Below are positions 24,669 through 36,323 of a DNA stretch of 64,000 nucleotides, one piece after another (position 1 is the stretch's first letter; the number at the start of each line of letters is the position of its first letter). The position numbers and the translations under genes are program-made. Source of the DNA: Taxawa tesnikishii (nom. ined.) (Eukaryota > Ascomycota > Dothideomycetes > Dothideales); the NCBI GenBank assembly GCA_030247885.1, contig JAPDRO010000019.1:248001-312000 (forward strand), given 5' to 3'. The notes beneath the pieces are model-generated. The model saw only the letters and a program-made list of their open reading frames with translations. It was not told the origin of the DNA and searched no databases.

Positions 24669-26546
24669 CTACGCAAGCGGACCCTTGCAGCTGAACGCGC
24701 TAGACGAACCGGAGTCGAAGGCGCTGACAATGCCCTTGACGCTGGAGTAGGTACCCAAGACCATGGTGACGACAGCGCCGAGGAAGAAGAACAGGTTCCA
24801 GAGCTTGACGTACCAGCGACCGGCCATGAAGCCACGGGCCCAGCGCTTGATGCCGTTGTCGTGGCGCGTAGTCTGGCCGGTCGCAGGGTTGAAGCCCTCG
24901 CCCTGGTCGAAGCGGATTGCATCGTACTGGATCTCCATGCCGAGCATGAGGAGTGGGGGAAGGTGTAGGTGAACTGCAAGATGCAGAGGGCGGCAACGAG
25001 ACCGGAGAGAGCGCTGTGGTGAAGTCAGTATTACTATCGTCGAGTCCTTTGGAGGCAAAAGGGAGCAAGGGGCTGGACTTACCTGAAGTTGGGGATGGCG
25101 GCAGCAAGAACGAAGGCGACGCCCCAGTAGACGGGCACGATGCCGACCCAGAGCCACTTTCCGGTCTTGGAGGTCAGATCCGGGAGACCGATCAGCTCCT
25201 TAAAGATGTTCTGGTACAGAACCTTGATGCCAATGTTTCCGTACAGAGCACCGGCAATAACAGAAGACACGAAGCCAATAACGTTGCCGGCGACGAGCAC
25301 GCCCTGGACGGAGATACCCTGGTTTGCTGGGTTGACAGTGTACTGGCCCTGGAAAGAGTAGACGTAGATACCGAAGAAGAGGTAAACAACGTAGATGAAA
25401 GTGTCAGCCATGATGAGAGCCTTCCAGAAGTCGAAAGGCCGGCGCATCTCGCTCATGAACTCGCAGTAAAGCATGGCTCCTCCGTAGCTGTAGACGGCTT
25501 GCATGAGGCCGACGATCTGGCCGGAAAAGTCCACATCAGCTGGAGCGCCTGCGCTTGTCGCGACTGGGGGTGCGTTTGCAGCGGTCATGCCAGGCTCCTG
25601 GTATCTAGGCGAGCTGTGGGTGACAGTGGCAATGGTCATGATCATGACGACGATGTTAAGCCAGATGGCGAAGTTGGCAATCCAGCCGAACTTCTGGAGT
25701 GTACGGACCTGGCCGAGAATCATACCGGAACCAGCCCAGATGATACAGCAGGCGATGTAACAGATGTTGCTGTTGATCTGGTAGAGACCTTGGCCGTTAC
25801 CGATGATGATGACACCGACGTTGAAGATGAGCTGGATGGACTGCAGGATGTTTATCAGGTGGCGTGCGACGGCTCCGTAGACGCGGAAGGCGATGTCTCC
25901 GAAGGTCTTCATTGGGTATTCGTCCGAATCGAGTCTCAAGAACATTGCCCAAATCTGATAGCCGGTGTAGCCGGCAAGAGCACCGAAGACGGTGTAAAGG
26001 GTGATACCGGGGCCGTAACCCATCTGCGAGAGCGCCCATCTACGGTATTGTCAACTCTCCCGCCAGAACTGCAGCGTCCGGACGAACTTACGGTACGGAG
26101 TATGGTCCAAGAACGTCAGTGGTGATGAGATAGAAGATGGCACCCCAAGTGGCTGTTCGCGCAGCACGCGCAGCTTGGGCCCATTCCTCGTCGGTAACGA
26201 CAGCGAAGTCGTTGGGAGGAGACGAGTTTCCAGAAGCAGTCTTCTTCTCGTCCAGGGTCGGCTCTGTCGATGGCATGTTGACAGACATCCGGCGACCGTC
26301 GGTAGCGACGATCTCATCCTTCTTGCCAAAGCCGAGCACCTTCTTGATAGGGTGAGAGACAATTGGCAATCTCGCTTCCCGCTCGCGAGTCAATTTGGCG
26401 TAGTGGAAGTACTCCTCTATGGTGATACTGGGGTCGTGGGTCTTCTTCATAGCGGTACGAGAGTACTCAGCAATACCCGGTGCGGACATACTTCCCCTTG
26501 GGTCACCGCCGTCGAGGGCGGCAGCCGCTGCTGGTGCGTAGGCCAT
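24669..26546 (-). CDS. AAAP-family amino acid permease (Neurospora Mtr-like), one missing base
   Basis: Three exons on the minus strand: 26546-26092, 26039-25083 and 25013-24669. One base is missing from the GGGGG (plus strand) at 24955-24959, where ILQFTYTFP must continue PLLMLGMEIQYDA. The restored protein has 585 aa. A long hydrophilic N-terminus with a Lys/Glu-rich block precedes about 11 membrane helices, beginning TATWGAIFYLITTDVLGPYSVPWALSQMGYGPG. Internal hallmarks include the TFGDIAFRVYG loop, CYIACCIIWAGSGMILGQ, AVYSYGGAMLYCEFMSEMRRP and the end FNPATGQTTRHDNGIKRW. This is the pattern of neutral and aromatic amino acid transporters in filamentous fungi. It should be a plasma-membrane proton symporter; specificity is not predictable. 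Confidence 0.92.
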
Positions 26547-28859
26547 GACGTCTTGTGTGAGAGCAGTCGCAGTCGCAGTGGAGTCGAAAGCTTATTTGTA
26601 CAAGCACTGGACGCTCTGTTGGCAGAAGTACAATGGATAATGAGGGAGCAGTGAACGGCATCTTGGCCGGGGGTCAAGCAGCAATATAAGTACCAAGACT
26701 GTGGGTGTGGCATTGGCCTACGACAGGGGCGTTAGAAACGCACCACATGGCTGCTAGAAACGCGACCATTCCATGCAAGGTAGGTCGATCTGGTGCATGG
26801 AAGGACGGCAGTACCAACAAGCAACTCACTGGAGATAGGAAGGCCAGTAGGGATGTCTGAGACGTGGGCCGAGCGCAATCCCACACCGCGCTACGTGTGA
26901 GTTAGCGCAATATGGAGCGCGGCCGGAAAGATACGAACGACCTATCATGTCGCGGCTGTTGTCGGTCTCGATTTCGAGACGCTTCGGGATCCGCGAGTTT
27001 GGTAAAAGGAATAGGATGGGTTATACACACATCTGCTCTGTGGTGATATCGATGCGTTCCCGTACCTGTGACGACAACCTACCTTATGCAGCGTGACATA
27101 CGAGACGCCTCTTGTATCATTGCGACAGGGTCCCGTCCCTACCCTCTCTTCTGATACCCCAGCACCGTTCATGTTTGGCTCGCGTATGGACAACCCTTCA
27201 GGCTGTTGCGCGGCCTTTAGGGAAATGCTGGTACCAAATGCAAATGCAGCCGAGATGGCGAGCCAGCTAGAGCCGTTTTGCGTTCCTTAGCCCAGGTGTC
27301 CGGTTGCTGCGGTCGTCTTTCGGATCATGGGGCAGCCGAGGGGTTCAATGAATATCTCCACGCACCAACCCGGACAGGAAGGTGGTAGTTGGAGTCTCTC
27401 TTGCACCACCATCAAATATAATTTCGTGATGGTAACGATAGTGTGCGGAGCTGAGCGTCCTGGGGGTTAGTGGAGGGCACGCGACCGGCTTGTCGGTAGT
27501 GGAGATTCGTGCAGCGCCCTGCACTGTGTGCTGTCGCGCGCTGCATCGAGCGAACAAGCTTCCATCGACATTCCCTCCATATCGTTCGAGCGAAGCGACG
27601 TGACGAAGGATCCATGAGTTGAGCTCTCCCGACACCTGTGTCCTCAGGCGGAATTGATCTTCTGGGTAAGGTCGCGCGCTCGAACTATTCAACGCTTAGT
27701 CCAATCAAAGCAAGCAAGGCAATCAAGCGGCGGATTCTTATCTGTGGTCTCGTATTCTGAACAGACCTGCCGCTTTCTTATTGGTGCAACGCCCTGTAAC
27801 GAGGTGCACAGGCTGCGTGGTTTCTGAAGGCCCACCCAAAACGCCCCCGACCACCCACTTGAGTCGCCAAGAACGTCAAGCATGCGGCCGCAAACGCCAG
27901 ATAAGCTTGGTATACACCCAAAATGAACCGGTAACGAAACTCGCCATGTCTTCTGATGCGGCAACAATCTTGCCGTTTGTTGACCGGGTATCATGATATC
28001 CCCTGAGTGTGTGTCCGGCCGTACCGGTTGTTGTGGCGGCATCGTTGTTGTGGCGAGGACTTCAAGACTTCGGCGAGGGATCCGGGTATTACATAGATCG
28101 GCAAGTGTGACGGGTGTCTTAAACCCGGTGCCATCTGAGAAAGGGTGATGTCGCTGCTGCTGCACACGAGCAAACGAGATCGAAGCCAAGGGCAGGCTCC
28201 GATGTTCGAGGTATCCTCAAGCACTTAGTGATCGAATGAGCAAGGCTTGGCGAACCAGTGATTCAGCAAGGAGCATGCCGAGCGACAGATCGACTGCTGA
28301 CGGCAGGGCCAAGAAACGCAGCTCGTATACACAGTGATGGACGGCATGATGGTAAATGGAAGCAGGAGATCCAGCTTTCGAGGAGAACGTTCAAGGGCAT
28401 GTCGAGATAAAGTGCTTGCAAGCCGACTCCTAATATCCCTCGCGGCGGTGTCGCACCCTCCCGCTGTGCCTCAGGCGGAACGATCGCATTACCAATCCGG
28501 ACACCCGAATCCGAATCCGAGATATTCTGGAAGAACTCTAAATCACATGGCTTGGGTTGCCTGACTGTATCCCTGGACAACGGGCGTTAATATGTCGAAC
28601 GGCTCCAAGGACAAGATAGGTTTCGCGAGTGGACAGTCTCGCGGCTCACTGTATCTTACTATCCTGCCAGGTGCTACCACTCATGTGAATGAGTGCTATC
28701 AATTTCACAGAAATCATGGAAGGTACAATTGCGGATGATGTTAGATCACGAGAGAGGGGTATATTATGATCGCAGTATAACAACAACAACTCCGAGCCTA
28801 GACATCTAAACATACACAATACGCATGCCACATTTCACACACCGATTTGGCTCATTCGA
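26547..28859. other. 2.3-kb gene-poor region
   Basis: No supported gene. The longest open stretch (minus strand, about 28189-27689) is Ser/Pro/Arg-rich and shows no domain. The right end holds the 3' flank of the Fmp25-like gene. Confidence 0.3.
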
Positions 28860-30661
28860 TCAAACACCCGAGTACACAGCCGTGCAATACCTCCCACACT
28901 CGACCTTCTGCTCGACACTTTTCGTCCTTCCATCCGGCAACTTGACCGTCTTCCTCGGCGTGATCTGGAACCTGTGATCCTCTTTGCCCCTCATCTTCCT
29001 CTCCGCCACCTGGTCTAACGCCAGAATATACGTCGGGGTAGACATGTTGTTCCTCTTCCCCGTACCGAGTTGGTAGAACTCGTTTCCGCCCCAGAAGAGA
29101 ATATCCGCACCCCAGTTGGTCTCGTTTTCGGTGTGTGATTGCGAGTCGCCGGCTGCAAGGTGCGTGACGTTGGCCATTACGGCGGCGGCGTGTGTTGCAC
29201 CGACGCTGAGGCGAGAGAGACGGATTGGAACGACCTGATTGCGAACCTCGTCATACTCAAAAGGGAGGATAGAGCGGGGATCTTGGTTGGTGAACCCTGA
29301 ACATGTGTCCAGCGACTGTTGCCCAGACCGCCGTAAATGCCTGCACCAAAAGCAAACGTATCCGCTGTCACGCGACCCAATCCTCGGTTGGCGGCAGGGT
29401 CGTTCGGGTTGGCGGCTTGCGAAGTAACCTTGGTGGCATCGATGGTGAGGTATGAGTTAGCACCTCCAGCGGCCACGTCAGTGACGACTGGGGTTTGGGA
29501 GGTGCCAGAGTAAAGCTTCTGGATAGGCAGAAGCGCGGGTGCGTCGATGATGGAAGATTCCGGGTTATATTCGAAGCCCAGCTGACCCATTGAGTTGTCA
29601 CCGAAAGTAAAGACACGTCCTTCTTTGTCAGCAACCACGCTGTGGTAGTCTCCGCAAGCAATCTTCGAGATGTCGAAGCCCTTCAGTGTTGTGATCTCGT
29701 GCGGTTGGTCGTAAGGGCCGGTTGGTTTCGTGAGCCATGTCAATCCTGGTACGCCCAATTGACCCCGGGATGGATACGCTTCGGAAGCGGAGGCAGCTGA
29801 GTAGAGACGTCCTTTGGATGTCAACAGGAGTATATGTTCAAGACCGCCTTTCACGTTCGTTACTTTCTCGTTCCAGGAGGGAAGGTCTTTGATAGTAATG
29901 TTACGGTAGCTGATTGGTGACGTTGAGCTCCAGAACGGGATCCAGCTGCTTTCGCTAGGCTTGGTGCCAGCCTGTTGGTCCTCAGCAGATACTGGGATAG
30001 AATATACCTTTCCGGAAGAGGAGAGTCCAATGATACGGTCGCGCGAGATGGTCAAGGAAACAAGGTTTTTTCCCTTCAGTGTGACCGTAGGTTGAGTGGT
30101 TTCGGGCGAATAACCGGTACCCCATTGCAGCAGGTTGCCCTTTTCGTCGATGGCGGCACCAAATGTCCTGTCCAGCTTGATATCTCGCAGCAACATGCCA
30201 TCAAAGAATGGTATCCTCCTAGGGCTCTTGATGTATTTCTCGTCCGAGTCCGGCGCCACCACCTTTCCAGTGTTGCTGCCCCACGCATACACTCCAGGAT
30301 TCTCCCATGACCTCTTGACCTGCAAGTGTTGCGAAGAGATCAGATCTCTGTTGTCCTCTTTTGATGTAGCCTTCCTCTTCCTGGCCTTTTCAAATTGGAC
30401 TTCCTGCGGCTCCGGCGCAGGTGCTTCGGCGTGAGCGTCCCGTATGAGGCCATTCTGAAGGTAGTACTGGGAGATGGTGGCAACACCACCCGCAAGGGTT
30501 ACAGTGGCTAACGAGCGGATGAAGTGTTGCTGCCTCCGCGATGCATATCCAGATGCAGTTGCGACCTTTGTGTTCTGTACGCGTGATCGAAGGGCTGCTC
30601 TTGTCGACGCCGCCCTGCTGGAGAGAGGGATTGACTGCGTGACAGCTTTTCTGCACAACAT
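28860..30661 (-). CDS. FMP25: Mitochondrial RCC1-repeat protein (Fmp25-like), one missing base
   Basis: Single exon. The start at 30661 gives a basic mitochondrial presequence (MLCRKAVTQSIPLSSRAAS, then many Arg) and a short hydrophobic segment (ATVTLAGGVATISQYYL) that could anchor it in the inner membrane. The body is a beta-propeller with RCC1-like blades: GVYAWGSNTGKV, LLQWGTGYS, DYHSVVADKEGRVFTFGDNSMGQLGFEY, DTFAFGAGIYGGLGN and DILFWGGNEFYQLGTGKRN. One base is missing in the AAAA (plus strand) at 29259-29262, joining KIPALSSLF to EYDEVRNQVVPIRL. The restored length is 600 aa. Yeast Fmp25 takes part in assembly of respiratory complex III; the same role here is inference from the family. 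Confidence 0.88.
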
Positions 30662-31024
30662 CTTCGCGGGCGATGCTGGTGTCCTCAAATACCACACAAT
30701 TCCAGCTCTTCAAAGGATCCCAGATCTTGGAGTTTGAAGCCGGGGTCCAGAGGAACAAAGGAAGAGAGACGAGGAAGCACAGAGACGAGGCGATCGATCC
30801 AAAGCAGCTGTCAAGTCTGACCAATCGAGCTTCAGATCAATCCATGTCATCATAGATAAACCTGGGGTAGTCGGTTCGCTTGTTTCCCGAGTCCCTGGCG
30901 GGAGTGACAAGCGCGCGCCTAAGTCAACTAGCAGCTGTCCCCAATTCGTTACAGAGGAGCCCTACAAGACATCTCTTTAGAGGGGATACGCGATCCCTCA
31001 GTGTAATAGCGCTCTAGAGCCAAG
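30662..31024. promoter_or_regulatory. Divergent promoter between FMP25-like gene and COG3
   Basis: This 363-bp gap separates the two start codons. No clear TATA box or repeated motif was recognised. Confidence 0.35.
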
Positions 31025-33786
31025 ATGATGGACGATGCCTGGCTTAGTACTTTTGTACCCAGCTCAGTGAACAGAGATGAGAAGCCCATGCACCGGCGAC
31101 GGGCGTCAACCCTGCTACAGCAACCTAATGTAAGCACAGTATAGTCCCTAGCGCAAGCTATCGCAGTATGTCGAGTTCTGATCGCTGAGTAGGAAGCAGA
31201 CAAGGCTGATGCGTCTGTAGATGCGATAGCAGAAGCCCAAGAGGACGATGTTCAACCTACAGGACCCCGCAAGCAACCATAGCACGACGAGCACAGTCTT
31301 ACAGTGACTTCCACGATGCAGCCTCGACGCACGTCAAGAGAGAACAGCAGTTGGAAAGAAAAAGGAGCCTTGAGGACCTTCCTCGACCTGAACTAAACAT
31401 TCGTTCCGAGTTAGACTTTGGCAATTGGTATTATGGACTGGAAGACGAGCTGCTTGACGCTAGTCATGAGGAATATGAGTATGGTTATCCGTACAGGACA
31501 TGCACCTACTGGTAGGCTAAGAAAACACCAGGTTGTACCAGGAGCAACTCCAACTATCTCAAGATCATCTAGATTCCCTGCTTGCGAGCACGACATCGAC
31601 CCTGAGTCTACTCTCCTCGCTTTCAGAGTCTTTCAAGGCAGTCGAGGCCCAAACGACTGCATTCCAGGCACAGTGCGAAAGCCTGATGTCTGAGCAAAAG
31701 CGCATCACCAAGCTCGCGGACGACATGGACGAAAACCTCCGATACTACACCTACCTCGAGCCGATGACTCGGAGATTGAACGCTCCCGGAGCCGCAAACC
31801 TCGTTCGCAGTAAGGAATTCCCTGAGATGCTGTCCAACCTCGACCATTGCTTGGAATACATGGAGGCGCATGTACGTAGTCATTCTTTTCCATCTTATGT
31901 CGTGCACTGATGCCAATGCGCTGCAGTCTACGCATCGTGAAGCATCCACGTATCGCTCACGCTACCGTCTCTTACTCACCCGAGCCCTTACGCTCATTCG
32001 GGTACATTTTACGAATTCCTTACGATCCATCGCCGCAGATGTGTCTCAGCGTATAGCCGATCGACAACTCAACGATACGACTCAGTCAGCGTTACTTTAC
32101 GCAAAATTCCGCGTTGGAGCACCTGAATTGAAGGAGCTGGGGTTAGAAATTCAGAAGCGTGCAGTGCTCCCTGTTGGATCTGAACAAAATGGTGAGGCAG
32201 AATACCAGAGTTTGATGAACGAGTTGTATCAAAGCTATTCAGCAACCCGTGGCAGGTTAATCCTGCCCATAGTGACGAGGAAAATGACCGAAATCGCAGC
32301 GGTAGATGCGGCAACAACGGATCTGGTGGCGTTTGCGAGGAATGCGATTGGCTTCATCCGTGGAATTTGTCTGGACGAGTACGATCTCTGGGGCGACTGG
32401 TTCAGCGGAGATGCTGGGCTTTACGAATTCTTAGAAGCCATCTGCGAACCGATGTACGACCATTTGCGGCCCCGAATCATCCATGAGACCAAAATCATCA
32501 AACTGTGCGAAATCTGTACATATATCCAAACACGGTATGTGGAAGAAGAAGAAGACGAAGATGCAACGTCTACCAATGGATACGGACCCAAGGGTCTGGA
32601 CTTTGCGGTTTTGATCCAACCTGCTCTACAAGACGCCCAAACACGTCTGGTATTCCTAGCGCTGACTGTACTCCGGAACGACATTGAATACTACAAGCCG
32701 AGGCCGGAGGACCTGGATTACCCTGCACACAATCCGCGTGCTTCTACAGCTACTGCTAATGGCAAGCAGCCCGTTCTTTCGGGTCGAAGGGAAGCAGTTA
32801 AGAGTCCGCCTCAGACTCCGGTACCCAAGACACCGATGATTGTCGATGAAGATGAAAGTACCGGAATGTTCGACGCGCAATGGGGCCTCGACGCGAACAG
32901 GCAAGCCAATGCCTGGTATCCAACGCTACGAAAAGCCGTCTGGTTGCTCAGCCGTATATACCGACTCGTCAATGTGCGTAGACGAAGAGTATGCCATTTC
33001 CCGCCCCACTAACGATGGAACAGTCTACCGTCTTCGACGATCTAGCGCACAATATCGTGCATAGTACCACCATGTCTTTACTTTCGGCTTCCTCTCAGAT
33101 TTCTACCCGCGCATCGCCCACCGACGGCAACCTTTTCTTGATATCCCACCTCTTGCGCCTGAAACAACAGATCGTGGCCTTCGACATTGAGTATGTGACT
33201 CCGGAGGTCACTTTCGACTTCTCCTCCGTCACCAACACGTTCTACGAGTTGCGCGAGCGTGGTGGGCTATGGAACCCTGCCAGTTGGGTGAAACTTGTCG
33301 GCGGGGGCTCATGCCCAGGGTAGTGGAGAACATGCTGGATGCCAAAGCCGAGCTCGATGGCCGCCTTCGAGCCGTCATCAATGACTTTGTCAACAGTTTC
33401 TCAAACAGAATCACAGCACCTCTAGCAGCCAAGGCTAACAGCAAGGCGGATGCTTCTTTCGATGCGAACAAGGCCACCGTCGCCGTTCGGGCCGCTACAG
33501 AAAATGAGGTGCCATTCCTCAGACGCAAACTCGGAGAGTACATAGACGACCCGCGTACCCGAGAAACCTTGGTTGCTGCGGTCCGCGACCAGGTCGTGCT
33601 TGCTTATGAGAACTGGGTGGACATGTCTAATGAGGGCAAGGGCAGAGGAAAGATTGGGAAGGTCAGCAAAAGGGCAAGGGGAGGGAAGACGAGGTCTGGG
33701 GCAGCGAGGTTTTCGCCGAGTGGTGTGAAAGGACCTTTGGAGTGGGTACAGTTGTTGGGGACGACTTCGATGAGGACGAGACATGA
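31025..33786 (+). CDS. COG3: Conserved oligomeric Golgi complex subunit 3, three missing bases
   Basis: Five exons: 31025-31129, 31193-31478, 31532-31871, 31927-32973 and 33024-33786. Three bases are missing, near 31271-31278, in GGGGG 33303-33307 and near 33656-33658. With them restored, all splice phases fit and the protein has 847 aa, as expected for fungal COG3. Key stretches are the N-terminus MMDDAWLSTFVPSSVNRDE, the coiled coil SLLSSLSESFKAVEAQT and FQAQCESLMSEQKRI, the Sec34 core YTYLEPMTRRLNAPG and FPEMLSNLDHCLEYMEAH, then DEYDLWGDWF and FLEAICEPMYDHLRPRIIHE, and the acidic end DEVWGSEVFAEWCE. The COG complex tethers retrograde vesicles at the Golgi. ATGs at 31025 and 31028 are adjacent, so the start is uncertain by one residue. 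Confidence 0.95.
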
Positions 33787-34912
33787 GTGATGCGACACGC
33801 CGGTGCCGATCTAACAACGACTATACACACAACGTCCAAGACGCAGCGGCGCCGTCATCTAGTCAGGGACAGGGGCGTTGGGAAGCTGCGCCGATGCCCA
33901 AATTCACAGACTCGTTCTACCGGCGTCGCTACCGGGTACATAGCATCGGAATATTCCAGCACTCCAAGAGACATGAGGCCTTCCCCAGCAACCACACAAC
34001 TTCACCCTTGCCGTCACCAGATGCCCGATCGGGTGCCGTTCTGTTCCAGCATTGGGTTTGTACCATGTTTCACGCACGGCTTAGGCGCCATCCAGAACAC
34101 AATCTTGGATTTGTTGCTACACATGATCCGAGGCGAAAAGAAGGGTGCCTCTCCTCCCACCGGAACCTCCAGACTAAGCGCCGGCGTGCGCCCTCAAGCA
34201 AGAACGAGCAATACCTTCGGCCATCAAAGCTCGATATCAGAATTGGGTTATACCGACTTGGCACCTTGGCAGCCCTACTTGGCAGTTTCAGAAATCCGGT
34301 ACTGCAGCCGAAGCAAGACATGAATATACTTTGTGTTTCCTGTGTCATGCAGTGGAAAAAGCGAGAGGATTTAAAGCCTTGACAGGTGCGTATTGACAAA
34401 TGCAATACGCGCAACACTTGACGTCTCTATGTCAAAACAGCACGGGCTCTACCCCACGTTATACATCTGGACTTCCACATGGCTCATGTATCACTTGCGC
34501 AATCCCGCAGCCTCTTCCGGGATTGAATATGGATGAGGTGCTGTCTCCACCCTTCGTGCGGCTCTGAGACACGTAAAGTCAAGAATATCAGATAGACGAG
34601 TTTCGAGTCAACAGACATACTGCCAAGGTAGATCACGTCTCAAGTCAACCATCAACGCTCTCCCTTGTCTCTGTCTGTTGCACAAGGATGAGAACCAGTC
34701 CCATGACAGTGGCATATATACATACGTCCACCCGCAAGTCCCTCTGTTTCTTTCCCCAGCAGTGCTCATTCATTTACAAGCAATCCATTCGTTTGCAGTT
34801 CCACACTGTCGCCTGTTCAGCGTCCTCAAACACAACCTCTCCCAAACTCACAAACCACTACACTCCTTCTTAGCAAATCTCTGGCAGATTTCTCAACCCC
34901 ACACCAGCAACA
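33787..34912. other. Intergenic, upstream of the pectate lyase gene
   Basis: Two overlapping plus-strand open stretches (about 33783-34382) follow the COG3 stop but show no recognisable domain. The last 200 bases before 34913 are CA- and CT-rich and fit the pectate lyase 5' UTR. Confidence 0.35.
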
Positions 34913-35805
34913 ATGCAATTCCTCACCAGCGTCCTCCTCGCTTCTAGCACCATCGGCCTCGCGTCCGCGGGCAGCTCTTTCGGCCCCTACCGCCGCGCCA
35001 ACATCAGCCGCTCCTCCTCGTCCTCGTTTCCGATCCCGGCATCCAAGGGCTCCATCACTTACGATGAGGCTCAGACCATCAGCGGCACCTTCGACGGCGG
35101 TCTGAAGACCTACGGCCGTGGCGTCTCCTGCACTGGTCAGGCCGAGGGCGGCGACTCTGATGCCGTCTTCCTCCTCGAGGACGGTGCTTCCCTGAGCAAC
35201 GTCATCATCGGTGAGGACCAGATCGAAGGCATTCACTGCCTGGGCTCTTGCACCCTGACCAATGTCTGGTGGAGCGCTGTTTGCGAGGACGCGCTTACAC
35301 TCAAGGGCGACGGCGATGCCACCGTGCGTGCAACGATAAAACCGAGAGCATAGACTCGTACTAACAATATCTCAGGTCACTGGCGGAGGTGCCACCGGTG
35401 CCGAGGACAAGGTTATCCAACACAACGGATTCGGAACAGGTGAGCGAATGCGAAACGGAAACCTGGTCATGCCAGACTTGCTAAACCACCATGTCAGTCA
35501 ACATCGACGGCTTCACCGTCTACAACTTCGGCAAGCTGTACCGCGCCTGCGGCAACTGCAAAGGCAACGGCGAGGCCCGCAACGTCGTCATGAAGAACGT
35601 CGTCGCCACCTCCGGAAAGGTGCTCGTGGGTGTCAACTCCAACTACGGCGACACCGCTACCATCACAAACACCTGTGCCACCGACGTCAAGGAGATCTGC
35701 GACGAGTACGAGGGCACCAACGACAACGATGAGGAGCCAGAGAAGATCGGCTCCGGTCCTAGTGATGCTTGCATCTATGCTGATGCCGATGTTAGCGCTT
35801 GCTAG
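34913..35805 (+). CDS. Secreted pectate lyase, family PL3
   Basis: Three exons (34913-35323, 35376-35439, 35498-35805) give 260 aa. The signal peptide is [19 protein letters not shown]. The body has the PL3 features: [16 protein letters not shown] near the start, the parallel beta-helix with [18 protein letters not shown], then [28 protein letters not shown], which holds the calcium-binding acidic residues and the CEDA block, [17 protein letters not shown], and LYRACGNC with its conserved Arg. Eight or more cysteines fit a disulfide-bonded extracellular protein. It cleaves polygalacturonate by beta-elimination, calcium dependent. The frame is intact. Confidence 0.95.
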
Positions 35806-36323
35806 ACGATTGCTATAGGCAAGGCATGAGAGGTGGGAGCTGGTTTGGAGGGAAAATGGGAATTGGGCTGGTCACCAACTGCGTTGAGGCAGTGTCGCAT
35901 GTACTATAACCGATGGCAAAAAGCTGTGCCTGGCGTACTGTAGCAACCGAACTGGAAGCGCTTTGTAAATCACTTTCCACTGAGAATCGGAAGCGAACAG
36001 TTCAGGAATGGAGCCCAAGTAAAAGTTGGGGTGAAGCTCAAATAAATGGCTTGTAAATAGAGCTAGAATGAGGCAGCCTAGGTGAAGCTCGAGCAAAGTA
36101 GAGTGTTGGCAACTGTCCACCCCCGAATGGAACCGAAACAGGAATATAGTGATATAATGTTCTTGGTGCACCGGCTTTTACACTTCGTTCCCAAGACGCG
36201 AAACGGGCAGCCAGCCTCTACTCGGGTATCTCTAAATCAACAATTTCATGATGCATCACCGGACTCCCCAAGCGCCTGGGGAAAAACAACACACAAAACT
36301 CCACACCAGCACGCACAAAGCCA
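35806..36323. other. Convergent intergenic region
   Basis: This lies between the 3' ends of the pectate lyase and RSC genes. No gene was seen. Confidence 0.35.

Noticed and set aside
24953-26125. A 390-codon open frame on the plus strand
   Set aside because: It is the exact antisense of the amino-acid permease. The peptide is Asp/Val/Glu-rich without any domain, and the permease on the other strand is clearly conserved.
22356-30661. A secondary-metabolite or catabolic gene cluster around GH79, the permease and the RCC1-like gene
   Set aside because: No backbone enzyme, regulator or tailoring enzyme is present, and the RCC1-like and histone genes nearby are housekeeping.
31025-33786. COG3, APC1 and RSC1 as pseudogenes
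   Set aside because: Each is broken only by single-base changes at short runs, with otherwise perfect conservation, correct splice phases and no premature substitutions. Loss of such essential genes together is not credible.
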